From: Sphaeroforma sirkka
Taxonomy: Eukaryota > Opisthokonta > Ichthyosporea > Ichthyophonida
DNA length: 64,000 nucleotides
Reading direction: 5' to 3'
Assembly: GCA_001586965.3 (NCBI GenBank)
Contig: LUCW03001604.1
Location: forward strand, 1-64,000
The first letter of the stretch is position 1. Each line of letters begins with the position of its first letter. Made by a program: the position numbers and the translations under genes. Positions 1 to 9,769 of this stretch are shown in pieces. The notes beneath the pieces are model-generated. The model saw only the letters and a list, made by a program, of their open reading frames with translations, was not told the DNA's origin and did no database searches.

Positions 1-142
1 CCAAATAAAAACCGTCAGAAAACCATTTCATTTGAAAAAATCCGAGTTTATGTACTTTGCATTAATAAGTTTCCACGCCGCATCATTAAGAGCACGTTTA
101 CATTGCAAGATCTCTAATGTGGAGGTTTCATTTTACTCAGCC

Positions 143-2074
143 CCTACCAGTAGTGTTTATTTTGCCTGGTGCACACACTTAACAGAGTCGTGTTCACCAT
201 TCCACTTGCCATCACGTTTAGTAAGGTTGTAACCACACTTCTTGCAAGGTGCTCTCCTTCCTTTCACCTTTGGTTCAGATAAAAAAAGTAGAGCCTTTAC
301 CACCTCCAGCAGTAGTGCGAGGTTTCTTAGTATTACGCGCAGTGTTATTCTCTGTCGCGGTGCAGCTTAGCGGCTGGGTAAAGCTCGAGGTACTAAGTAC
401 TCTAGTAGATGAGTTGGTATGCTTTTGAACTATCTTCTCAAAGACAGACCAAGGCATAGGTCGCAAATCACCACCATAGGCGATGATATCATCATTGACC
501 TTCTTAAAAAGGCTAGCCCCAGAGCCTTTATCATCTGACAAATTAATAAATATTCGCCAGTATAGGTACGACCTCCCATCCGAGTGTTCATATGTGTCAT
601 ACGAGCTAGAGCACCTCGAATAGTAGTATCGTTTACAAAGGTCTTGCGAGACTCTACAAGTTCACGGTCACGTGCATCTTCAAAGAAGGCGTTAAGTATA
701 TTCTTACGCGACTGGCGCCAGGGTAGGGCTTTCCAGTTGGGCTCATACGCCTTCAAGATAGTTTTCCATTTCTCTGACTCACAGATAATGAATAAAGGCA
801 TTCATCATCTGCTTATACTTAAGGCTGGTAGACTCCTAAAGTTGGTCAAAGGCCTTCAGTGTCTCCACTGTACTCTCATTAGTAGAAAAAAAATCGACCT
901 CAGGCTGCGCTACCTAGCTGCTTTATAAAGCTTGGTTCGAAGCGTTCACGAGGTTCACGCTCAGTGCTACGGGCTGCTAGTGCCAAGATGGAGTCTATCT
1001 CCTTTCTCTTGTTATCGATTAGATAGCGAATATTATCCGCTTTTCTTATCGTCAAGGTCAGAGTCATTCAATAGACGGTCCTCAAGGTCTTGCATACCAG
1101 AACGCAATAGCCTGAGACGGTGTTGTCTGGTTCTCACTTCTCTCGTCTTCAGTGCCAGAGTGGGTACTCTCTAGTGAGGTACTGGTATAACGATTACCAA
1201 AGTCGTGATTACCAGGGTTAGATGGTAAATGAGGATCGATGTTATGAAGGCGGTAAGCCTCATCAATCTCCATACGATCATAGCCTCTGACAGGGTTAGG
1301 TTTGTCGAGAGGGTGGTCGATTGTAGCTTCCGATCTATAGAGATTCAATCTTGAGGTTTTACCCACTTTACCAGTGGTAACTTGTTCAGTGGTAACCCTG
1401 TTGGCTGGTAAAGCAGAAGGCCTCAGGTTCGAACCCCGGTTCGGATTTTTTTTTCTTCCGTATACGAAGAATATCGGCCACGTGGGATATGATCGAAGGG
1501 TCAGAAACTGCGGCGGCGGCTAGTTCCATTAAAAGCTCATCTTTGCGGTTCAAGTGGCGTCGAGATTGAGAAGATCCAACCACTCGTTGTCGAGTTATGG
1601 CGTTCCCAACATTTGCGTCTTCCGCCCCAACATTCGGTGGCGAGGCATTCAGTGGCGAGGCATTCAATGAACTTTCACTGAATGGAACGCCGCCATTTTT
1701 TGTTAATAGGTGAATTAGGCTGGCTTTCAGTAGTAATAAACCGACGATCTCGAGACGATTACTCCACTTGTTCAGGAGATATAGCCTTTCCAATATCTGA
1801 CTTTTCGCGGTTGATGGCGAGCTGATGCCCTGGGCTGCACTACTAGGAGACACACGGGCGCTGGCGAGCCTTTTCGCTCCAGTTGAGACCTCCTCTTCCA
1901 AGGCTTTAGGGTCCGACGAGTCATCCTTAGAGTTTCATCAGAACCAAGCTCAGAAACGGCGCCCTCTATAGCTTCAACGGCAGGACCAGCGTCCCCAGTA
2001 ACCTCAGGAATCTCAACTGGCTTAGCAGGCTTAGAGTTGGCGGCTCCCTTGCCTTTAGAATTTCCTTTAGCCAT
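143..2074 (-). pseudogene. gag region of B1 (fossil)
   Basis: Nucleocapsid/capsid-type polyprotein region. It starts at a Met followed by AKGNSKGKGAA, matching the start of B2 gag (MAKDTSKGKG). Shared blocks include a Ser/Glu-rich N-terminal part, DHPLDKPNPVRGYDRM, a helical middle part, and near 175-275 a Cys/His-rich C-terminal stretch that in B2 reads CKKC...H....C. No enzyme motifs are present, which fits gag. The region has several breaks and is not a working gene. Confidence 0.75.
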
Positions 2075-2317
2075 AGTAATAGCTCATGAACAGGAAAATT
2101 AATAAGGTCTAGGTATACAAAAATAACACAAGGATGAAGAAACTCAATTAAACATAAGGTGATCATATTGTCCACTATGTTAATAAAGACCTGCACTAGA
2201 AGTCGCAATGAGTTTGACAACCAGGAGCATGCAGCAAAACGTACTAGATTTAGGCCAGAAATTACTGGTTTAGCAAGCAATCGGGTTATTTAACTTCCTG
2301 CTCATTGAGACGGACGC

Positions 2318-2503
2318 TTAACGCAAACCTCCGGTACGAATGTTTTGCTTAGCCTTGTTGTTCTTGGCAACAGAGATAGTGTTCTTGATTCCTGTGTAGA
2401 GTAAAATAACAATAGCAGCAAGAACAATGGTGTAGCTAATTTTAGGGTAGTATTAGCCACTATGAGGTAGTATAGAATACTTACAGTCCTGTCGCTGGAT
2501 AGT
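2318..2503 (-). pseudogene. possible captured host-gene fragment: exon end, 49-bp intron, membrane-helix exon
   Basis: This block sits in the B1 leader but is missing from B2, so it is extra sequence. On the minus strand a splice donor (CT|GTAAGT) at 2484 is followed 49 bp later by an acceptor (AATTAG|C) at 2436, with a branch-like CTAATAC inside. The following stretch (2435-2318) encodes 38 residues and then TAA. It contains a membrane helix of about 15 residues (start YTIVLAAIVILL) followed by a Lys/Asn/Arg-rich tail ending in GGLR. The helix-plus-basic-tail pattern faintly recalls the N-terminus of MAPEG proteins, but this is only a resemblance. It could instead be a chance open frame. The rest of the insert (2080-2317) shows nothing I recognise. 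Confidence 0.35.
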
Positions 2504-2759
2504 AAGCAATTATTAGACAGTCTAGAAGCAGTACACTACGGTAACTACTAATTAACTGAAAAATATGTAAACTTTGATGGATATTTCTATGTTTTAAACT
2601 ATGCTATATAAACTAAGATACAATTTAAATCGGTTAAGATTTAGCAGTGGTAGCTTGTGTAAGAATGATCGGGACTGCCTCTTGGTAAGAGCCTTAATAT
2701 CCTCGATCACACGGGACGTACCTCTAGCTGTTCTTTGTTGAATAATTTTCACTAGAAGT

Positions 2760-2777
2760 ACTAAGTGTCCATGACCA
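2760..2777 (-). other. primer-binding site of B1
   Basis: On the minus strand, starting two bases inside the LTR end, lies a TGG-initial 18-mer (TGGTCATGGACACTTAG...), the position and start expected of a site paired with a tRNA 3' end. A near-identical 18-mer sits at the same place in B2 (42754-42771) and C (22148-22165). I cannot assign the tRNA. Confidence 0.6.
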
Positions 2778-2779
2778 CA

Positions 2780-3161
2780 TGCCTAATTTGTAGATAGACA
2801 TAAGAATCTAAGTCAAGTTAATATATTGGCTAATATAAATAAAGTTCCATCTGAAAAAAAGTTAAAAAAAGAAAAAGACTTATTGGATTTTGGTGATTGG
2901 CGGGAGGACCAAAGCCTGTAGGTAGTAGTTGATTACAAAATTTAGTTTATAATAACCTACATCTACTATCGTCTCAAATAGGTCCAAGTAAATGAGTCAT
3001 ACCAAATACTCAGGCTATTGGAGCCATCATAGTGAATTTAGAACACTTTGGAAATATTGGAAAAAGAATCTGTATTAAATTATTTTAAATACAAATAATA
3101 ACCAATATGTTATCTCATTTGATCTTGATATTTTAGACTGACAGGAGGCCGTATTTCTACA
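2780..3161 (-). repeat. 5' LTR of B1 (382 bp)
   Basis: Bounded by TG and CA, it aligns along its length with the B2 5' LTR (42774-43159). On the minus strand it begins TGTAGAAATACGG and ends TTAGGCA. It holds the shared AT-rich tract near 2834-2846. It abuts Copia sequence at 3162. Confidence 0.8.
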
Positions 3162-3500
3162 CATCGCATACAAGAACCGTGATCCAGACGGCAAACTCGA
3201 CGACAAAGCACTGGATGACATTCTTCTTGCGCAACCCTTGGACACAACACCGGACTCGTATCGTATCTACTCACCACTGACCAAGCGTATAATACAAAGC
3301 CGAGACATCTATATATTCGAAGATGAATTCTTTGTCTGGGAAGACAACAAATGTACAACCGCTATCGCACCACCTGACACTACGAACAGTAGTACATCCT
3401 TCAAATCGAGAATGGCGATTTCCAAACAGACACAAGGACAATATCGACAATGGAAGATATGCTTAGCCAACAAAAAAAACACAAGTCAAGCAACCCAGAA
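3162..3500 (+). pseudogene. Copia integrase C-terminal region
   Basis: The stretch YRIYSPLTKRII followed by SRDIYIFEDE is the typical C-terminal signature of Copia integrases (GYRLYDP...SRDVVFDE). It precedes the reverse transcriptase, the Copia order that separates it from Gypsy elements, where integrase follows RNase H. Fossil. Confidence 0.75.
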
Positions 3501-3839
3501 CAACTACAGATAACTTCATCGTCAACACAACAACCTGCTGAGAGCGAAGTACATACCGTCGAGTCGGAGGCTTCTGCAGCGACTACCAAAACATAACATG
3601 ATCTCGAAGCAACCATAGCTAGAAGAATGGCAGAAGGTCGCCAAGTCTCTCGAGAACTGCGGGACCTCGCGATAGATGAGAATAATGCCGACTGGTATCA
3701 CGATAACCGCCGTAAGAGGCAAACTCCTATCAATACGCTCACTGTCAATTCAGCAACTGCAGCAATGGAACCGAAAACATACAACGGTATATGTGATATG
3801 CCAAACGCAGCCGATTGGGAGAAATCAGCACGTTCGGAG

Positions 3840-4700
3840 ACTGGAGAGCTTGGTGATACAGCGCAAGGCATTCACTCTGGTTGACAACAAACCACGAGAG
3901 AAATCATTCTTCCCCCCTCGATGGGTCTTCAAGGCAAAAACGAATGAATCAGGACAAGTCACACGACTCAAATCACGTCTGAACGTAGCAGCATTCAATG
4001 CAAAACAGGGAGTTGATTACGATGAAAGCTATGCCCCAGTAGTAGCCAAGGAAACACTCAGAATCTGTCTTGCTCTGATGGCACACTATGACATGGACGC
4101 CTACCTCACCCAAGAACTGGACACCCCTAGCTACATGCGAGTGCCGCAAGGATACGATCTCATCGAACATCTATTGGACACGTCTCAAGGAAAACTATAC
4201 GAAAGGCACAAACAAGGAGACACAAAGGTTGTATGTCGAGTTGACCGTTGCGTATACGGTCTACCACCTATCGGACACTACTGGTTTAAAGCTATCTATC
4301 GATTTGCTATACAGTACCTTTATAAACAAGCACAATCGGATGGAGCACTGTTCATCAAACAAACTCACAGTGGACCTTGTTTCATTATTGTGCACGTAGA
4401 TGACAAAATTGCAGCATGCCAGAGTAAGATCGACGGACAGGAACTAGTTGACGCAATGAAAGACGAATGAAACACTGTTGATATGGGCCTACCGTTATGG
4501 TTTCTCAAGTGCCAAGTGGAAATACATCCTGGAAGAATATGTCTCCATCAACGACAATACCTAAAAGAAATATTGCAGGGATGGAGGTTAATAGACTGTA
4601 AACCAGCATGGGTGCCAGTTCTAGAATCGGACTGTGAAGTAGCAGACAAACATGCATATCTCCCGAAAAAGGCGACAAGCTGAGACGTCCCAACAATCAC
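3840..4700 (+). pseudogene. Copia reverse transcriptase
   Basis: RVT_2-type reverse transcriptase region. Visible family blocks: RWVFKAKTNESG with RLKSRL (N-terminal fingers), GVDYDESYAPVV, MDAYLTQELD (palm), YMRVPQGYD, VYGLPPIGHYW, and HVDDKI, which matches the YVDD-type catalytic box. Then come the thumb-like PLWFLKCQVE and QRQYLKEIL. Normally it copies element RNA into DNA in cytoplasmic particles; here it is a fossil with several breaks. Confidence 0.85.
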
Positions 4701-4963
4701 ACAATACAACAAGCTAGTGGGTCAGCTACGATACCTTGTAGATCAAACACGAGTGGATATATGCTTTGCAGTTTCGATTCTAAGTCGCTATCTGATAGCA
4801 CCTCAGTACCACCACTTCAGAGGTGCCAAGAGCTGTTTGAAGTCTTTCGCTGGTACTCAGGACTTCAGACTCGAATATACGAACAAAGAACCATGCATCC
4901 TCTATCTGAGTGCAGACCGTAACTTTGGTAGCGATGCCACAACAAGGCGATCCACCACCGGGC

Positions 4964-4967
4964 GAGT
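4964..4967. repeat. target-site duplication GAGT (partner 5726-5729)
   Basis: GAGT directly precedes the TG of the solo LTR and GAGT directly follows its CA. This fixes the LTR boundaries and shows a clean 4-bp integration. Confidence 0.85.
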
Positions 4968-5725
4968 TGTAATAGCCGGGCCTCCACATTATACTCTTAT
5001 GTTGATAAACGTACTCTTAAGCAGTACGTAAATTATAAACGTACTATTAAAAGCATGTGTATTAAATGGGTTTTAACGGTTATCTTTACAAGTACCTTTT
5101 CCATTTTACAAATCAGATATTTTGGCCCCGACCCATTAAAGGGACTTTGAAAAAGGCCAAAGAGTATATTTGGAGTAGGTCTATTAAGAGACCTAAAAAA
5201 ACACTCCAAAATATACATCTGAATACTTCGGTAGCGAGATGGCTCAACCGAACATAGGTTTCTAGGGACCCTTAATGGTTACCTAGTTTGACCTCCGCTC
5301 AGTCAACCAGATGTGCCAGTCTGATGATGCCAAGTCGGTAATTCTTGATAAGTGGTCAGTTATTGGTTAAGACAATAACTAAGGACATCAAGAGTATTTT
5401 TTTTCTTTTTTACTTTTTTCTCTAAAAGATAGGATTTTACTAGTTTTAGTAATTCATGCGACGAAACAAGTAATACTAGTTTCGACGATAACGATATCGA
5501 AAACATAAATAAAATCCTTCGGTGAAATCAGTACTGGGAGGATGTTATATAGGTAATGTCTCAGCCTTACAATCCCCAGAGTATTGCTGATTTCTATGAG
5601 GCATACCTAACTTTATTACCAGACTAAAATTCGAATACTTAAAAAACTTATTAAAAGACTTTAAGATTTTATTACGTTTAGTAGCTCTAAGATGTTTATA
5701 CCGCCTTAAAAGACCGATATTTACA
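4968..5725 (+). repeat. solo LTR, family E (758 bp)
   Basis: It starts TGTAATAGCCGG and ends GATATTTACA, flanked by the 4-bp duplication GAGT and lying inside Copia RNase H. No internal region is present, so it is a solo LTR left by LTR-LTR recombination. Its first ~275 bp recur inverted at 43160-43440. The strand is arbitrary. Some of its sequence (near 5290-5330) resembles the leader/LTR of element F near 23260-23290, so E may belong to a B/F-like Gypsy family. Confidence 0.8.
5165..5215. other. long imperfect hairpin in LTR E
   Basis: TATATTTGGAGT pairs with ACTCCAAAATATA, and inside it AGGTCT pairs with AGACCT around a 6-base loop. The hairpin is kept in the second E copy near 43193-43243. 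Confidence 0.7.
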
Positions 5726-6054
5726 GAGTGGGCATTATAGCAGGTGCACCATTCATGTGGGGAACAAACTTACAACGATTAGTAACAACATCTACAGCAG
5801 AGGCAGAATACGTAGCACAATCTGATACAGCCAAAGACGCGGTATGGGCTAGAAATCTTTTCACAGAATTCGGCATTCCTCGTAGAACCCACCACCATAG
5901 AACAGGACAACAAGTCAGCAATACTGATGGCAAATGGTATCGCAAAATCCCGCCGTACAAAACATGTCGATTTACGATATCATCACATCAGGGAACTCAC
6001 ATCAAACAACACCATCAAGCTATAATATATACTATCAGAACAGCTACTCAGTGA

Positions 6055-7266
6055 TTTCTTCACGAATCTATTGTTCTCAGATGTTAAAATATCTTAAAGT
6101 GTTTTAAGTTTTAAGTGAACAGTTATGATTTATTTGATTCAAGTCCCTGCTTTTATATGCTTTGGACTCGTAAAACACCTCTTAAGGTGAAAAAAGGTTC
6201 TCACTTATTCTACGATCCAATCCAAAGGCAGCGTCACCACGTATTCAACGATTGTGGCTTCCATTGTAATCTTTGGCCTTATGCTCTTAGATTGTACTTC
6301 TCCGATAGTTAGGGATGCCTTTATGCCCATCAGAGATATTCTATATTGATGATTCCATACTCCCGGCATTTCGGTTCCGAGATAGGGTTTTATATTTCTG
6401 TGTCCCTCTCTGAGTTTAGATTCTCTCCTTGGTTGATGCTGGGATAAACCTTGTTGAGTCTCCGCTGTTGGCCGTAGTTTTATGCTTGGTAAACAATCCT
6501 GGTTTACTGCGATCAATAGAAGCCACTTCGCCGAGAGAGGTTTACCGAAAAAAAAAAAATCGAGTTTTTTTTTTTACCACTGGATCCTGAATTTTTGTCC
6601 TCAATGGGTAGAATTTATCACTACACGAATATCGTTGTTCAATTCAATTAAAAAATTTAACTCTTTTTTTTAAAAGCAGCCATACTAAGGATAGTAGCCA
6701 GACCGCAGCATAAGAGCCGCACATTCCAAGACCCAAGAGAAAATCTTAGCCTCATAGTCTCCTAGTCTCAGCCTCTCAGGCCACATCACAAAGTCAACCC
6801 AATATGCCACAACGCAGAAAAGAGCTGTCCCCCAGCATACACGCCACAGTCCACACCGATTCAGTAAGCAAAATGTATTTTCAAGAAAATCTCGAGTATT
6901 TTTACCTGCGAAAATGTGATGCCTGTCCCCGTACAGAAGATTATTAAGTATATCAATCGATTCCCGAGAGTGGATTTAGCCTGTCAACCGCAACATTCTA
7001 ATAATAGCTGCGGTTCTATGTGAGTCACAACCAATGCGGAAAGGTATCATGTGATCAGTGTGAGATTTAGTTGCAGAGAAGTTGAAATAGAAAAGCGTCG
7101 AAGTGTTAAAGTGTTCCGCATAAGGTTTCTCATACTGACCATATGAGTTTTTACCCTGGCCAGACCAAGCGGCTGAACACTAGCACAAACACCTTAGGTA
7201 TAAAACCAAAGGTGAGGTCAGAAATAAATATATACATTTGCGCTTCATTCAAAGTCTACTACATTG
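6055..7266 (+). other. non-coding stretch after Copia; right end looks like an LTR end
   Basis: No convincing gene is seen. There are A and T homopolymer runs near 6545-6576. Near the right end lie TATAAAA (about 7200), AATAAA (about 7223), then CTACTACA at about 7256-7263, immediately before the A1 insertion. Beyond A1 the sequence continues (15918 onward) into a leader like that of family B. The simplest reading is the 5' LTR end of a plus-strand B-like element, but I could not find its start or a partner LTR. Part of the stretch may be Copia 3' sequence. Confidence 0.4.
7263..7266. repeat. target-site duplication ATTG (partner 15918-15921)
   Basis: ATTG precedes the A1 3' LTR and follows the A1 5' LTR. 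A fifth matching base is possible if the LTR edge is read one base later. Confidence 0.8.
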
Positions 7267-7513
7267 TGTAGTAAGTATACGCGAGATAACTGTATCTCAA
7301 CGTTCTCCCTCCTCAGGGAGGGGACGTTGTTCATTTATTAGTAATTATAAACAGTAATCCTAAAATGACTGACTCTTAAATGAGTCATTAGTCATGTGCT
7401 GTAAAACCAGCAAAACCCTAAAACCCAGTTTATCAGATTATTCTGATAAACTGTAAAACTTGTAATAAACCTAAAATAATCAAATAAATATAAGTACTTG
7501 TATTCTGACCACA
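7267..7513 (-). repeat. 3' LTR of A1 (247 bp)
   Basis: On the minus strand it runs TGTGGTCAG...TTACTACA. Four inverted repeats can be read on the plus strand: 7283-7298, 7298-7329, 7365-7395 and 7426-7453. The last is a perfect 12-bp stem with a 4-base loop. All are kept in the other five full A LTRs. Confidence 0.92.
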
Positions 7514-7530
7514 ACCCCCCCAAACTGAAG
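7514..7530 (-). other. polypurine tract of A1
   Basis: On the minus strand a run of seven G within CAGTTTGGGGGGG sits next to the 3' LTR, as expected of the primer for plus-strand DNA synthesis. The same tract borders the 3' LTRs of A2 and A3. Confidence 0.75.
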
Positions 7531-7587
7531 CACTGAACAAAGCAGTGTGCCAGTTTCAGAGATGATAAGAATAGCATAGTACCTTAT

Positions 7588-7749
7588 GTGCTGGCATTAT
7601 CCTCGAGAGCTAGAGCATTGTGCTGGCATTTATCCTCGAGAGCTAGAGCATTGTGCTGGCATTTATCCTCGAGAGCTAGAGCATTGTGCTGGCATTTATC
7701 CTCAGAGAGCTAGAGCATTGTGCTGGCATTTTACCTCAGAGAGCTAGAG
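7588..7749. repeat. minisatellite 1 of A1, about 5 units of 33 bp
   Basis: Each unit contains CTCGAGAGCTAGAG followed by CATTGTGCTGGC. It lies between the chromodomain and the polypurine tract, in the untranslated 3' tail. The core GAGCTNGAG is shared with the second array. Confidence 0.85.
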
Positions 7750-7969
7750 GACCCGATGTGTACGTCTCGAGCGACCCGTCGTGTTTGAATTCTTGAAGCT
7801 ACTGTTCATCTGTGTCAGCATATAGGAGTTTGGCAAGTACAATATAGGACTGTATTTGTGTCGGAGAAAAACTGCCAGTGGCAGAAACCGTGCAAACCAT
7901 TAACCCGCTGTTTCAAAACAATGCCCAAGGAGTTGTTTGATTGATTTCGCTGTGGTATACTCCGAAGCA

Positions 7970-8290
7970 AGAGTGGCTCATTTAACCTCGCGAGCTTGAG
8001 CCGCTGACGATTTTCCCTCGCGAGCTCGAGTGCTAACCGTTTATTCTCACGAGCTCGAGTGGCTGGTTTATACTCGGGAGCTAGAGTCGCTGCTTTTTTA
8101 TACTCAAGAGCTCAGTGGCTGGTTTATACTCGGGAGCTAGAGTCGCTGCTTTTTTATACTCAAGAGCTCGAGTGGCTGGTTTATACTCGGGAGCTAGAGT
8201 CGCTGCTTTTTTATACTCAAGAGCTCGAGTGGCTGGTTTATACTCGGGAGCTAGAGTTGCTGGTTTATGCTCCAGAGCTTGAGCTCGATA
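7970..8290. repeat. minisatellite 2 of A1, about 11 units of 27-30 bp
   Basis: Units end in GAGCTCGAG, GAGCTAGAG or GAGCTTGAG. Two alternating types occur: one with TCGCTGCTTTTTTATACTC and one with TGGCTGGTTTATACTC. Unit number differs between A copies (most in A2), the sign of replication or recombination slippage. Confidence 0.85.
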
Positions 8291-8322
8291 TCCGAGAACA
8301 AAGTTATATTGAAGATAAAGTA

Positions 8323-9769
8323 TTAGAACTGTGCACGTTGGCGCTTACGTGTCCGTGTCTGCGAAGCTTTGTGGTAGGCCGCGATATCGTTGGCATCATC
8401 AAAAGCTTCTGCTGTTTCCCACGTTGGTTCGCCTTCTCGCCATCTCACCAGGTATTCTAATTTCCCCGTCTCATCATTCGTACGATGTGTGATAATATGG
8501 CGAAACTCAACCCCTCCTTCGGTCCATAAGTCTTCGTTAATTGGTGGGTCTGTGCGTCTATGCACTAAACGGAGGAGTTCCACCCGTACCGGTTTGGTCT
8601 TGAATTCTGGTGGGGCGGAACCATCCTTGTTCGCTAACTCGTAGCGTTGGCCGTGTCTAGCTTTGACTACATATGGTCCAAACAATGGCCGCATAGCCTT
8701 CGTTGTTCGGTCTTCTGATCGTACCATGACCACATCTCCTACGTCGAAATGTACCAAGTCGTGAGCATGCAGGCGGTCAAATGTCGTCGTAAGCTTGCCT
8801 GTATACTTCTTGGTAATGTGGTGGAGGGTCGGCAATATAGTGTCCTGTAACTGGTCTAATCGTTGTGCCCAGGTGTCATTTGTCATCGGCTGAGAATCCG
8901 GTAACTCGTCCGTGAAATCGGCGAACGGAACATGGCGGCGGCCAAAGTACACGCTAAACGGTGCACTCTTATGGCGACGGGATATCCGAAGGTTCTGGTA
9001 TAGCATCGTAAACGGAAGGCGTTCGTCCCATCGAAGGGGAACTGCCTCACAGCATTGTCGAATAGAACGTGTAATCTCCTTGTGACGTCGTTCTGCCGCG
9101 CCCAGCACTTGGGGTCGATATGGTGGAGACACCTTATGTAGCATCCCCACTTCCTGGACCAGAAGCTCCACTAACTTGTTGGTGAACTCCTTCCCCATGT
9201 CTGTTTGGATCTTACGGGGAAACCATGTTCGCCAAAAAAATCTCTATGAGTGTCTGTGTCGTGGTTTCCTTTGTCTTGTCCGGTGTGGCTCGAAGGATAG
9301 AATAGCCTGTGGCGATGTCTAAGACGTGAAGAATATAATTGTTCTTGCGTCTGGACTCCAGTGGCATCGGGATGTAGTCCACTTGAATATGGTCCCACGG
9401 GTAGCGTGCATCGATGCTAATCATCGGGTGGAAACCTTTACGAAGTGTGTCCTGTCCCAAACATGTGCCACATTGCCGCTTAACTTCTGTGGCTAACTCA
9501 AGTGCCCCTGGCCAAATGTGACCGTTCTGACGAAGTTGTTGGACTGTGTCCGCCGCCCCATGATGTCCTTGTTCGTGTTGCGCTTGCGTGAGTTGCGTAC
9601 GACGCTGTTTCTCCGCCGGACTCGCTTGTGCAAACGCCGGTTGACCCTCTGCATCTGCCAGTGCCACTGAGATTTCTCGCGCTGTGTCTAAGCACATGAC
9701 ATATTTTTGTATGCTTTGGTTCTGCAAAACCAAGTCGCTGTGAAAACAGCGGGTCCAGTTTGAATCCAT
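8323..9769 (-). pseudogene. A1 integrase with GPY/F module and chromodomain
   Basis: Integrase joins the element's DNA to chromosomal DNA in the nucleus. The HHCC zinc domain (HEQGHH...CGTCL) is near the N-terminal end. The catalytic blocks are VDYIPMP, QTDMGKEF and AAERRHKE. A GPYVVKARH module follows, then a chromodomain (LEYLVRWREGE, TWETAEAF), which in chromoviruses is thought to steer insertion to modified histones. The best preserved version of this region is in A4. Fossil. Confidence 0.88.

Larger units (their letters stand above)
1..3161 (-). mobile_element. Ty3/Gypsy-like element, family B, copy B1 (5' part)
   Basis: This is the 5' portion of a minus-strand LTR retrotransposon whose remainder lies before the window. 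Going from high to low coordinates it shows an LTR, a primer-binding site, a leader and a gag region. The same order and closely similar sequence occur in copy B2 (35753-43159), which supplies the family identification through its reverse transcriptase and integrase. The LTR edge at 3161 abuts Copia coding sequence directly, so B1 seems to have inserted into the Copia element. The copy is broken at several points, and it carries an extra block of about 420 bp in its leader. The first 130 bases of the window do not align by eye with B2. Confidence 0.85.
3162..6054 (+). mobile_element. Ty1/Copia element, 3' pol portion (fossil)
   Basis: A partial Copia-type element with the family order: integrase tail, reverse transcriptase, RNase H. 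Gag, protease and the integrase core are not seen; the left edge is the B1 LTR. A solo LTR (4968-5725) is inserted in its RNase H region, so the Copia copy is older than both B1 and the solo LTR. It has several breaks. Downstream (from 6055) I could not delimit its 3' LTR. Confidence 0.85.
4717..6054 (+). pseudogene. Copia RNase H region, split by a solo LTR
   Basis: The part before the solo LTR has GQLRYLVDQTRVD and CFAVSILSRYL, then ATTRRSTTGR. The part after it has TSTAEAEYVAQSD and AVWARNLFTEFG. These are the standard Copia RNase H blocks. The insertion between them is described separately. Fossil. Confidence 0.85.

Noticed and set aside
1-130. Separate element at the left edge
   Set aside because: A short match (CTAATGTGGAGG) to LTR E near 43417 was noticed, but it is too short to call and the sequence is cut by the window edge.
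430-928. Plus-strand open frames opposite B1 gag
   Set aside because: Shadows of the minus-strand gag region, with the same pattern opposite B2 gag.
5227-5300. tRNA-derived SINE head
   Set aside because: TGGCTCAACCG fits an A box and GTTTGACCTCC loosely a B box, but the unit has TG...CA ends and a 4-bp target duplication, which identifies an LTR.
6205-6673. Genes from open frames in the stretch after Copia
   Set aside because: They overlap on both strands, contain homopolymer-coded runs and show no domain.
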